A DNA stretch of 64,000 nucleotides. Source: Prauserella muralis (lineage in GTDB: Bacteria > Actinomycetota > Actinomycetes > Mycobacteriales > Pseudonocardiaceae). This document shows positions 1 through 8,300 of this stretch, piece after piece. Within the stretch, counting starts at the first letter, position 1, and every line of letters starts with the position of its first letter. The stretch is from positions 1,240,001-1,304,000 of the forward strand of contig NZ_MASW01000002.1 of assembly GCF_003202285.1 (NCBI RefSeq). Reading direction: 5' to 3'. A program made the translations under genes and the position numbers. The notes under the pieces are model-generated. The model was given only the letters and a program-made list of their open reading frames with translations. It made no database searches and was not told the origin of the DNA.

Positions 1-39
1 GTGTGCATAGACGAGGATGTTGGTGTCGACCGCGATCAT
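1..39 (-). CDS. vapC: VapC-like PIN-domain toxin, N-terminal fragment
   Basis: Only the first 13 codons are in the window; the gene continues past the left edge. The translated start, MIAVDTNILVYAH, is the classic beginning of a PIN-domain ribonuclease, in which the first Asp after the hydrophobic strand is a metal-binding catalytic residue. The ATG overlaps the stop of the antitoxin gene by 4 bp, so the two are translationally coupled, as in type II toxin-antitoxin operons. In known VapC proteins the PIN domain cleaves tRNA or rRNA. Which RNA is cut here cannot be told from 13 residues. Confidence 0.8.
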   Translation of the reverse strand, partial: MIAVDTNILVYAH

Positions 40-278
40 GCCGGATGGCTGTAGATCGTGTCCCTGATGTCCTCCCACCGTGCACCCCGGAACTCCGGCT
101 GCAGGCCCTGGCCGTCGACACTGGCGTCCTCGAGGGTGAACGGAGTGTCGCTGGCGCGCTGCTGGACCACGGTACGCAGACCGGTCTCGATCAGCTCCCT
201 CAGCGTGGTGCGCTCGCGGCGCGCGACCTCCTGAGCCTCCCGCAGGAGCTCGTCGGGAAGGTTCACGGTCGTCTTCAT
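36..278 (-). CDS. vapB: VapB-like ribbon-helix-helix antitoxin
   Basis: An 80-residue antitoxin. The N-terminal MKTTVNLPDELLREA is a ribbon-helix-helix strand and first helix, which would bind the operon's own operator; the C-terminal acidic/aromatic part would wrap the PIN toxin. I place the start at the ATG at 278 rather than the in-frame ATG at 290, because an inverted repeat (278-305) covers the upstream start and families of this type begin MKTTV. The stop overlaps the vapC start. The pair sits at the left end of a defence island; such modules may stabilise genomic regions or act in phage defence (inference). Confidence 0.8.
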   Translation of the reverse strand: MKTTVNLPDELLREAQEVARRERTTLRELIETGLRTVVQQRASDTPFTLEDASVDGQGLQPEFRGARWEDIRDTIYSHPA

Positions 279-305
279 ATGGCTAACCATACCAGTAGAG
301 CCATA
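278..305 (-). promoter_or_regulatory. Candidate VapBC operator (inverted repeat)
   Basis: A perfect 7-bp inverted repeat, TATGGCT at 278-284 and AGCCATA at 299-305, lies directly at and upstream of the antitoxin start. Ribbon-helix-helix antitoxins typically autorepress through such sites. The operator role is inferred from position and symmetry only. Confidence 0.45.
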
Positions 306-371
306 CAGACGTATCGGTTCGGCGAGTGTGTTGGCCTCGTGTGGGGAAGTTGCGGCCTGGTCAGCACACAG

Positions 372-944
372 TCACCAGTCTCCGAGCGAGCCGGGGCCGA
401 GCTGGCGCCGCAGCTTCCCGAGGGCGCGGTGTTGGGCGACGCGCACCGCTGTGGGACTCCAGCCCACGGCAGCGGCCGTTTCCGTCGAGGTCCAGCCGAC
501 CGCGACCCGGAGCACGATGATCTCGCGCTGTATGGGCGGCAACTGGTCGAGCAGCGTACGCATGCGGGCGCCGAGATCGCTGGTCAGCGCACGTTGCTCG
601 GGCCCAGGACTTGGATCCGGCTCGTCGGTCGGCTCGGTGGCTGACTGAGTCCGGTCCCGTCCGGTGGCCCGGTAGTGGTCGGCGACCTTGTGCGCGGCGA
701 TCCCGTACACGAACGGCACGAAGCCCTCCTCGGCGCCCTGGAATCGGGGCAGTGCCTTCAACACGGCGAGGAACACCTCCTGAGCGACATCGTCGGCCGA
801 GGCATGACCGCGCCCGTTCGGACTGATCCGTGCGCGGCAGTAGCGAACGATGATCGGCGACAGCCTCGTGAACAACTCGTTCGTCGCCTCTTCGTCTCCG
901 CTCTGAGCGGCGGTGACGAGTTCGGCGAGGGTCTTCTCCTTCAT
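372..944 (-). CDS. ECF RNA polymerase sigma factor, ShbA/SigD-like
   Basis: A 190-residue sigma-70-family factor. Region 2 lies around residues 25-95 (core-binding and -10 recognition; SADDVAQEVFLAVLKALPRF and FVYGIAAHKVADHYR are the conserved helices). Region 4 lies around residues 130-185 (LPPIQREIIVLRVAVGWTSTETA, then a helix-turn-helix). The wording of region 2 resembles the actinobacterial ShbA / mycobacterial SigD group. No anti-sigma gene is adjacent. It is divergent from the methylase gene at 1065. On the minus strand TTGACT (988-993) could be a -35 element. Whether this is the cellular ShbA or an extra paralogue in the island cannot be decided here. Confidence 0.8.
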   Translation of the reverse strand: MKEKTLAELVTAAQSGDEEATNELFTRLSPIIVRYCRARISPNGRGHASADDVAQEVFLAVLKALPRFQGAEEGFVPFVYGIAAHKVADHYRATGRDRTQSATEPTDEPDPSPGPEQRALTSDLGARMRTLLDQLPPIQREIIVLRVAVGWTSTETAAAVGWSPTAVRVAQHRALGKLRRQLGPGSLGDW

Positions 945-1001
945 CGGACGTCCTCGGGTCGTTGATGGGACTGCCGTGAACTACTCGAGTCAAGCACTGG
1001 A

Positions 1002-1044
1002 TGTGAACATAGTCAACATGTATTCACGAGTATGGTATGTTCAC
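1002..1044 (+). promoter_or_regulatory. Candidate operator region of the orphan methylase gene
   Basis: The 120-bp divergent gap between the sigma factor and the methylase contains a perfect 9-bp inverted repeat, GTGAACATA (1003-1011) and TATGTTCAC (1036-1044). The 17-mer TGTGAACATAGTCAACA (1002-1018) is a near-palindrome and matches the 17-mer at 5272-5288 upstream of the kinase-helicase at 14 of 17 positions. I infer a common regulator. The HTH domain of the downstream protein is one candidate; this is not shown. Confidence 0.5.
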
Positions 1045-1064
1045 AGCGGCAGGAAGGAGAGGCC

Positions 1065-2981
1065 GTGAGCGATGACGAGCAACTGGTGAGCGCAGCCGAG
1101 GTCGCGCGGCTGGCGGATGTCGGCAGGGCGGCTGTCAGCAACTGGCGGCGCCGTCATGCCGACTTTCCGGACCCGGCGGGAGGCACGTCGGCCAGCCCCA
1201 AGTTCCGGCTCGGGGAGGTCGAGCAGTGGCTTCGCGAGCAGGGCAAGTTGCGTACGCCCGCTGACGAGGACGCACTCTGGCGGTCGTTGTCGGTCGGGCG
1301 TGGTGACGAAGAGATCACGCAACTCCTCCGTGACCTGCTGGTCCGCCTGCACGATCCCCGCCAGTCCGGCCCGTTGCCGGAGCCGGTGCGCCAACACCTC
1401 GCCCGCGTCGAAGGCGGCTCACGCGCCGCGGTGGTCGAGCAACTGTGCGCCCGGCACGCCGCGCGGCTCGGACGCCGGCACCTGGCCACGGCAGTCGAGC
1501 TTGCGGAACTCATGGCCGAGCTGGCGGACGCGCACGGGACGGTGCTCGACCCAGCGTGCGGTCCGGGCAACCTCCTGCTGGCAGCGGCCGCCCGCGGGGC
1601 GGAGCGGCTGCTCGGCCAGGAACTCGATCCCGATCTGGCCGGCCTCGCGCAAGGACGCTTGAGGCTGCATGCATCGGCCACGGTGGTGCCCGGCGATGCA
1701 CTGCGTGCCGACGGGCATCCGGGGGCGCAGGCAGACGTGGTGCTGTGTGAACCACCCTTCGGCTATCGGGACTGGGGCTACGAGGAGCTGGGCGTCGACC
1801 GGAGGTGGGAGTACGGACTCCCGGTGAAGAACGAGCCGGAGCTGGCGTGGGTGCAGCACTGCCTGGCGCATGCCCGCCCGGGTGGGGTGGTGGTCTGCCT
1901 TCTCCCGGCGGCGGTGGCCTCGCGTCGTTCCGGCCGTCTCGTCCGTAAGGAGCTGATCCGGCGAGGCGTGGTGCGGGCGATCTTCGCGTTGCCTGCGGGT
2001 CTGTTGCCCTCCAGCGGGATACCGGTGCACGGGTGGCTTCTCCGCGCGCCCGCGGAGGCCGACGCGGGGAGCCCCGTCCTCCTTGTCGACGCGAGCGGTC
2101 ACGGCGGCAGGGAACGCGGCGATGCCGACTGGCCCGCGCTGCGCTCGGCGGTGCTGGATCCCTGGCGCACGTTCCGCGCGGGCGGCACCGTGGAGACCGT
2201 GCCGGGCCGCCAGAACGTCGTTCCGGCGATCGACCTCCTCGACGAGGACGTCGATCTCACCCCGGCCCGGCACCTCCCGGCACCACCTGTGACCGTGGAC
2301 ATTGCGAGGCTCGACGAGCAGCGCGCACGGCTGGGGCACCTGCTGCGTTCGGTGCCGGGCCTTCTCCCCGTCGTGTCGGCGAAACGGCCGGAGTCGCACC
2401 CCAGCCTCACGATCGGCGAGCTTGCCAAGGCCGGTGCGCTCACCGTGCGACACCAGTCCGCGAAGCTGGAGCTCGACGACTCGCCCGATGCGAGCGGTGA
2501 ATGTGTCCTGACGGGGCGCGACGTCGCCATGCAGGCTCCCGCGACCATGCGGCTGGTCCGGCAGCCCGGCGGCGAGGTCGTCCCGCTACTTCCGGGTGAC
2601 CTCGTCGTCCCGACCATCGTGGCCGGGGACCGGTCGGCGATCCGGGTCATCGACCATGCAGGGCTCCTCCTGGGGCCGAACCTCACGCTGCTGCGGGTGG
2701 AACCGGAGCGGTTGGATGTCGACTTCCTCGCCGGGCTGCTCACCGCGCGCCGCGTGGTCGAGACGGCCAGCACGACCCTGTCGGGGGCACGGAGGCTGGA
2801 CGTTCGCCGGGTCGGGGTGCCGTTGCTACCGATCGAGGAACAGCGCCGACTGGGCAAGGCCTTCCGTGCCCTGCGGGAATTCGGTGCGACGATCCGGGAG
2901 GTGACCGAGCTCAGCGAGGTCCTCAGCGCACAGCTGCGTGACGGGCTGGCTGACGGGGTGCTTGACGTGGTGGACCGCTAG
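1065..2981 (+). CDS. HTH / N6-adenine DNA methylase / specificity-like fusion with altered motif IV
   Basis: A 638-residue protein. Residues about 5-55 form a helix-turn-helix (AAEVARLADVGRAAVSNWRRR). Residues about 130-370 form a type I HsdM-like N6-adenine methyltransferase with motif I LDPACGPGN near residue 160. The C-terminal third resembles a specificity-subunit target-recognition half (LLPGDLVVPTI, LLPIEEQRRLGKAFRAL). The catalytic motif IV, normally NPPF, reads EPPF, with Glu229 encoded by GAA at 1749-1751. This may weaken or abolish methylation, leaving a DNA-binding or regulatory protein (inference). The GTG start at 1065 is chosen for the AGGAAGGAG ribosome site at 1051-1059; an in-frame ATG at 1032 lies inside the operator region. 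No restriction subunit is adjacent. Confidence 0.8.
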   Translation: MSDDEQLVSAAEVARLADVGRAAVSNWRRRHADFPDPAGGTSASPKFRLGEVEQWLREQGKLRTPADEDALWRSLSVGRGDEEITQLLRDLLVRLHDPRQSGPLPEPVRQHLARVEGGSRAAVVEQLCARHAARLGRRHLATAVELAELMAELADAHGTVLDPACGPGNLLLAAAARGAERLLGQELDPDLAGLAQGRLRLHASATVVPGDALRADGHPGAQADVVLCEPPFGYRDWGYEELGVDRRWEYGLPVKNEPELAWVQHCLAHARPGGVVVCLLPAAVASRRSGRLVRKELIRRGVVRAIFALPAGLLPSSGIPVHGWLLRAPAEADAGSPVLLVDASGHGGRERGDADWPALRSAVLDPWRTFRAGGTVETVPGRQNVVPAIDLLDEDVDLTPARHLPAPPVTVDIARLDEQRARLGHLLRSVPGLLPVVSAKRPESHPSLTIGELAKAGALTVRHQSAKLELDDSPDASGECVLTGRDVAMQAPATMRLVRQPGGEVVPLLPGDLVVPTIVAGDRSAIRVIDHAGLLLGPNLTLLRVEPERLDVDFLAGLLTARRVVETASTTLSGARRLDVRRVGVPLLPIEEQRRLGKAFRALREFGATIREVTELSEVLSAQLRDGLADGVLDVVDR

Positions 2982-3005
2982 CAACGCCGTTGACGCAGGC
3001 GATCC

Positions 3006-3521
3006 TCACGTTCGAGACCGCCCGGGTTGCCACCAGCGGGTGTACTGGTCGAGCACTCGCTCGAGCGGCTCTGGACCCGCCGCTTCGAGCTGCGTGCGCA
3101 ACAGCTTGGCATCGCCGTCGGTGAGGCGCGCCAGGGGGCGGCGCAGCCGGACGCTCCAGCTCCGCCCGAGGTCGGCGAAGGCGTCCAGCTCACCGACCAG
3201 GGGACTAAGCTCCACGCCGCCGGGCCAGCGCGTGGCCGTGTGGAACTCGACATCGCAGCCGACCGGGAAGCTCCGGCCAGCGATTTCGACGGGCGCGTCC
3301 AGCGTCGCCACCGCCGTGCGGGCCGTGCCCACCGCGATCACGCGTCCCCGGTCCCGTGTGGGGTTCTTGAAGCACCCGCGTGTGGTGTACAGCAGCAGTT
3401 CGTCGCCGGGCGAGAGTGCTCGAATCTCGGCACGGCCGAACCCGGGAAAAGCCATACGCTGCGCGGTCAGGACCCAGCCGAGCGCCTCGCGGTCGCCGAT
3501 GACGAGCAGGTAGTGAGCCAC
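3006..3521 (-). CDS. EVE/PUA-like domain protein, probable modified-base reader
   Basis: A 171-residue protein starting VAHYLLVIGDREALGWVLT. The pattern IRALSPGDELLLYTTRGCF followed by GRVIAVGTA is that of EVE domains, PUA-related folds that flip and bind modified cytosines and often sit next to McrBC-type systems. An McrBC pair lies 16 kb away in the same island. The GTG at 3521 is chosen because domain similarity begins there; the frame stays open upstream without family-like sequence, and the ribosome site is weak. It is convergent with the methylase gene (24-bp gap) and divergent from the gene at 3591. The EVE call is from pattern recognition; an ASCH or other PUA-like fold is possible. 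Confidence 0.6.
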   Translation of the reverse strand: MAHYLLVIGDREALGWVLTAQRMAFPGFGRAEIRALSPGDELLLYTTRGCFKNPTRDRGRVIAVGTARTAVATLDAPVEIAGRSFPVGCDVEFHTATRWPGGVELSPLVGELDAFADLGRSWSVRLRRPLARLTDGDAKLLRTQLEAAGPEPLERVLDQYTRWWQPGRSRT

Positions 3522-3590
3522 CCGTGCACGATAGAACGCCCTACGTCGCGGAGCCTGTAGCGGATCGGGGTCCTCGAACGAAGTACCCGC

Positions 3591-4181
3591 ATGACCATTT
3601 CGCGGGAGGCAGTCCCCGCCTCGGCATGGCCGCTGCTGTCCGCGGCCCGTGTCGGATACAGCGCGCGGGCGGAGGAGATCTACGACGAGGTCCTGCGCGA
3701 GGTGGCGGCACGCATCGCGGCGACTGGCTCGATCGGCAAGGCCGACATCGGGGCGCTGGTCCTGTGGAAGCGGATCCGCGCGGACACGCGCTGGGCCCGC
3801 CGGCTGGGCGACATGCCTGACCAGCAGGTGCGCGAGGCCACGGCGGCCGCGGTCGCGGCAGCCAACGATGATCGGCTGCCGGTCGCGGACGCCGGGCGGC
3901 AGGGCTGTGCCGAGTTGCGAAAGGTACCCGGATTCCGGCACGGACCCGCCCTCGCGTCCGCCCTGCTCACAGCAGCCGCGCCGGATCGCATGGCGGTCTA
4001 CGACCGGCGGGCGATGACGGGGCTGTCCCGGCTAGGGCTGGAGCTGACCGGCTGGAACGATCGCTATGGCCGCTATCTCCATCGCATCGAGGTCCTACGC
4101 GCCGTCGCGGCTGAGTACGGAGAGGACTGGCGGGCCCGTGATGTCGACATCGCCTTGTACCACCTCGGCGGTGATGGGTGA
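3591..4181 (+). CDS. Unidentified helical protein with an HhH/glycosylase-like pattern
   Basis: A 196-residue, mostly alpha-helical soluble protein. I do not recognise the family with confidence. The stretch LRKVPGFRHGPALASALLTAAAPDRMAVYDRRA recalls helix-hairpin-helix DNA glycosylase-like proteins, where a hairpin is followed by 'AxxLL...P..fp.yD.Ra', so a DNA lesion or modified-base role is possible. Its stop overlaps the GTG of the next gene, so it is coupled to the DUF4268 protein. The ATG at 3591 has only a weak ribosome site. Its position between a methylase/EVE pair and the main restriction operon suggests an accessory defence role (inference). Confidence 0.55.
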   Translation: MTISREAVPASAWPLLSAARVGYSARAEEIYDEVLREVAARIAATGSIGKADIGALVLWKRIRADTRWARRLGDMPDQQVREATAAAVAAANDDRLPVADAGRQGCAELRKVPGFRHGPALASALLTAAAPDRMAVYDRRAMTGLSRLGLELTGWNDRYGRYLHRIEVLRAVAAEYGEDWRARDVDIALYHLGGDG

Positions 4182-5230
4182 CCGCTGCGCCGAGTGATTC
4201 GCCAGCTGGTTTCGGCTCTCAAGGCAGGCTGGCGGCTCGTAGACTCTCGTGGATGACGGGGAGCGGGGAGCGTACGAATCCTGTACTCGGGCGCCTGGAG
4301 CCCGTGGCCCTTCGGGAAATCTGGCCGCACGAAGCGCTCGATTTCACGCCTTGGTTGCTCGACAACGCAGACGCCTTGGGTGAAGCGCTGGGCATGGAGC
4401 TGGACATCACCACGGCGGAACATCCTGTCGGCGGCTTCTCGCTGGATCTCGTGGGGCGTGATGTCGGCACCAACGAGAGCGTCATCGTCGAGAACCAGCT
4501 GGAAACCACCGATCACTCTCACCTCGGGCAGTTGCTCACGTACGCGGGCGGGACGGACGCGGTCAACGTCGTCTGGATCGCCCGCGAGTTTCGCGAGGAG
4601 CACCCTGCGGCCCTGGATTGGCTGAATGCGCGGACAGATCCCGATACGCGCTTCTTTGGCGTCGAGGTTTCCGCGGTGCGCATCGGCGACTCGGCGCCGG
4701 CCCCGCTGTTCCGGGTAATCGTGCAACCCAACGACTGGGGCAAGACGGTGCGAAGCCACGCCCATGGCGGGGACAGCAGCGGAAGCGACAAGAACCTGCT
4801 CTACGCCGAGTTCTGGGACCGTTACATCGCCGCCCTGGGGGACGCGGGATTGGATTGGTCACGAGCTCGGAAGGGACCGGCGCAAAACTGGTTCAACACG
4901 ACAACCGGCGTCGCCGGGGCCGAGTTCAGTGTCAATTTCGGCCGTGGCGACACTGTGCGCTCCGAGCTCTACCTTGGCCACCACGATCCTGAGATCAACA
5001 CGTCCCGGTTCCAGCGTCTTCAGCAGTCCCGGACCGAATTGGAAGCCGCCTACGGGGGCACCTTGACGTTCCAACCCCTGGAGGGGCGCAAAGCCTGCCG
5101 GATTTGTGAGATCGGAACCGGCGCCGTCACCGATCGCGACAACTGGGAACGGTTGATCGGGTGGTTCATCGACCGCCAGCGGCGATTGCGGGCGGCCCTC
5201 GCCGAGGTCGGGGGTATCACGGTTGCCTGA
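4178..5230 (+). CDS. DUF4268 protein with PD-(D/E)XK-like N-terminus
   Basis: A 350-residue protein. The N-terminal half has the strand pattern of a restriction-endonuclease fold: FSLDLVGRD, then SVIVENQLETTDHSHLGQLLTYAGG, giving D...ExQ. The C-terminal half (from about residue 205, LLYAEFWDRYIAAL) matches DUF4268, a domain found next to restriction systems. The GTG at 4178 overlaps the preceding stop; an internal ATG at 4253, just before the conserved region, is an alternative that would shorten it by 25 residues. Nuclease activity is predicted, not shown. Confidence 0.65.
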   Translation: MTAAPSDSPAGFGSQGRLAARRLSWMTGSGERTNPVLGRLEPVALREIWPHEALDFTPWLLDNADALGEALGMELDITTAEHPVGGFSLDLVGRDVGTNESVIVENQLETTDHSHLGQLLTYAGGTDAVNVVWIAREFREEHPAALDWLNARTDPDTRFFGVEVSAVRIGDSAPAPLFRVIVQPNDWGKTVRSHAHGGDSSGSDKNLLYAEFWDRYIAALGDAGLDWSRARKGPAQNWFNTTTGVAGAEFSVNFGRGDTVRSELYLGHHDPEINTSRFQRLQQSRTELEAAYGGTLTFQPLEGRKACRICEIGTGAVTDRDNWERLIGWFIDRQRRLRAALAEVGGITVA

Positions 5231-5271
5231 TGCCTCCGAGGCCGGCTCGCGGTATCCCGCATTGAGGTGCG

Positions 5272-5303
5272 TGTTGACATAGTTAACAGGCTAGTGCAAC
5301 GAT
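5272..5303 (+). promoter_or_regulatory. Candidate promoter and operator of the kinase-helicase operon
   Basis: TGTTGACATAGTTAACA (5272-5288) is a 17-bp near-palindrome (arms TGTTGAC / GTTAACA) and the second copy of the motif at 1002-1018. It contains TTGACA (5274-5279), which with an 18-bp spacer and AACGAT (5298-5303) could form a weak -35/-10 pair. A repressor bound here would cover the -35. The leader to the GTG at 5398 would be about 90 nt. The gap 5231-5397 holds nothing else I can recognise. Confidence 0.45.
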
Positions 5304-5397
5304 CGTGTTGCTGCGCGTGCGCTTGGCGTTACGGAGAATGGATCCCGCCCGATGTACAGCGTGCAGACTACGGTGATCACGGCGCAGGAGGGCCTGA

Positions 5398-8300
5398 GTG
5401 TCAGCGAGACCGGAGGTGGTGGCGGGCCGGTTCCGCCTGCTCGGCCCGATCGGCAAGGGCAACATGGGCGAGGTGCATCGCGCCGAGGACACGCATGTGG
5501 CCGACGGTGCGCGCGACCGCATCGTTGCGGTGAAGTTGATCCTCCGTACTCGCTCAGGCGCCATCGTCGATGCCAGTGCTGATACGAAGACTGCCCAGCG
5601 TTTCGAACGCGAACTGCACATCATGCGCAAACTCCACCACCCCAACCTGCCGCGACTCGTCGACGGCGGTGTGGACTCTGACGGGCTGCCGTACCTGGCC
5701 ATGGAGTTCCTCGACGGGCGATCGCTCCGCGACCTCGTTTCCGAGCGCGCACAGTCACCGGTGTCGTGGGTTGCGGCTCTGGGGGCGCAGATCGCGGACG
5801 GTTTGGCCGCGACCCACGCCGCGGGCGTGATTCACCGTGACCTCAAGCCGTCGAACGTGATGGTGGTCCGTGGTGGTGTCGTCAAGGTCCTCGACTTCGG
5901 CATGGGCCGCATCGCCGATGACACCACACGTCTCACGAGCAGCGGCGTCACCGTCGGAACGGCCCGCTACATGGCGCCCGAGCAGTTCCAGGCGTCCGCG
6001 GTCGGCCCCGCAGCAGACCTGTACGCCCTCGGCTGCGTGCTCTTCGAACTCCTCACCGGGGTACCACCCTTCCACAGTGAGTCGGCGCACGAACTTGGGC
6101 ACAAGCACCTGACCGAGGCGCCGCCACCCGTGCGGCCGTTGCGGCCCGATGTCCCGCTGGACATCGCGAGGCTGATCGACAAGCTGCTGGCGAAGGACCC
6201 GGCGGATCGGCCGGTCGACGCGATCGCGGTCCGAGACGTCCTCCTGGCACAGGTGCCTGCTTCGGCCAACGAGGGAGTCACGGGCTGGGATGCCTTTGAC
6301 CCGGTAGTGGGCCTCGCCGAACTCCGCGCGATGCGTGCGCCCTCGCCAGTGGCAGCTGCGGCAGCATCTGAAACGCGGGCAGCACCTACGGGGATGGATG
6401 TCTTCGGTATCCATCGTCAGCTGATCAAGGATTACCGTGCGTTCACCGAGGGCGGCACGGTCATCCGGGACCAGCGGATCGCCGCGTTCGTCGAGGAGGA
6501 CCTGAACGCGAAGTCGCAGTGGCCGGATCCCTGGCTGTCGCTCAACCCGTTCTTCGCCTCCGGCGGGACCGTGCTGGAGCTGGTGCAGGCGGGCGTGCTG
6601 CACCCGGAGTGTCAGCACATCTTCCAGACCGGCAAGACCGACGGCGGCACGGTCTGCGACGGCCGCCCGGTCACCCTGCATCGCCACCAGCGCGAGGCGA
6701 TCGACGTGGCGCGGTCCGGCGAATCCTACGTGCTCACCACCGGCACGGGATCCGGCAAGTCGCTGTCCTACCTCGTGCCGATCGTCGACCGGGTGCTGCG
6801 TGCTCGCGAGCAGGAAGGTTCGGAGGCCGCCCAACGCGTTCGCGCGATCATCGTCTACCCGATGAACGCGCTGGCCAACAGCCAGCTCAAGGAACTGGAC
6901 AAGTTCCTGCTCGATGGCTACGGCACCGGCCGCGAACCGGTCACCTACGCCCGCTACACCGGCCAGGAAAACGAGGAACGGCGTCGGGAGATCCAGCAGA
7001 ACCCACCAGACATTCTGCTGACCAACTACGTGATGCTCGAGCTGATGCTCACCCGGCCCGACGACCGGCGCTCGCTCATCAGGATGGCCACCGGACTGGA
7101 GTTCCTCGTCTTCGACGAGCTGCACACGTACCGTGGCCGCCAGGGCGCTGACGTCGCGCTGCTCATCCGCCGGGTCCGGGAGGCCTGCCAGGCCGAAGCG
7201 CTGCAGTGCGTGGGCACGTCGGCCACCATGTCCAGCGAGGGCACAGAGGGCGACCGCCGTGCCGTCGTCGCCAAGGTCGCCTCGACCCTGTTCGGCGCAA
7301 CCGTGCGTCCCGAGCACGTGATCGGCGAGACCCTGGTGCGCGCGACCGGCAGCGCGCCCGGCACGGTGCCCGCTGAGCGGCTCCGGGCGCAGGACGCGCC
7401 GCGGGCCTACGCGGACCTCGTGGCCGACCCGCTCGCGCAGTGGATCGAAACCCGATTCGGCCTCGCCACCGAGGAAGGCTCCGGCAGGCTCGTCAGGCAA
7501 CGTCCCGTGAAGATCGAGGAGGCCGCGGACGAGCTGTCCAGGAACAGCGGCGTCTCAGCGGACGTCTGCGCCGAGGCGATCCGCCGGACACTGGAGGCGG
7601 GCTCCCAGGCACGGCATCCGGTGACCGACCGCCCGCTGTTCGCGTTCCGGCTGCACCAGTTCCTGTCCAAAGGCGACACGGTCTACGTCACTCTCGAGGA
7701 CAAGGAGAGCCGCCACCTCACCCGCGACTACCAGCGCGTCCATCCGGGTTCGGGCGGCAAGATCCTGCTGCCACTGGCCTTCTGCCGCGAGTGCGGGCAG
7801 GAGTACCTGACGGTCTGGCGGAAGACCGGCCCCGACGGAACCCGCTACGAGCCGCGCCGGGACACCTCCGCGACGGGTGGACGCGCCGGCGACGGCTACC
7901 TCTACATTGATCCCGACCGGCCGTGGCCCCGCACCACGGAAGAAGCCATCGTCGACCGCCGCCTTCCCGAGTCCTGGCTGCAGGTCGACGACCACGGCCA
8001 CGAGACGGTGCGGGATTCGTATCAGAAGCGCTTGCCCCGGGCCGTGACCGTCGACGCCTACGGCAACGAGGGGCAGGGCGAGCTGGACGCCGCGTTCATC
8101 CCGGCGCCGTTCCTGTTTTGCCTGCACTGTGCCGTGAGCTACGAGCAGGTACGCGGGAAGGACTTCGCCAAGCTGGCCACGCTCGACCAGGAAGGCCGCT
8201 CGTCCGCGACCTCACTCGTCTCCGCGTCCATCGTGCGGTCCTTGAAACAGGCCCCAGTCGGGGCGCTCGACAAAAAGGCCCGCAAACTGCTCACCTTCGT

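Noticed and set aside
3522-3941. N-terminal extension of the EVE-like gene
   Set aside because: The extension overlaps the divergent gene at 3591 and has no family-like sequence; the GTG at 3521 fits the domain start.
5755-7500. Long open minus-strand frame inside the kinase-helicase gene
   Set aside because: It is antisense to clear kinase and helicase motifs, gives no family-like protein, and is expected from third-position G+C bias.
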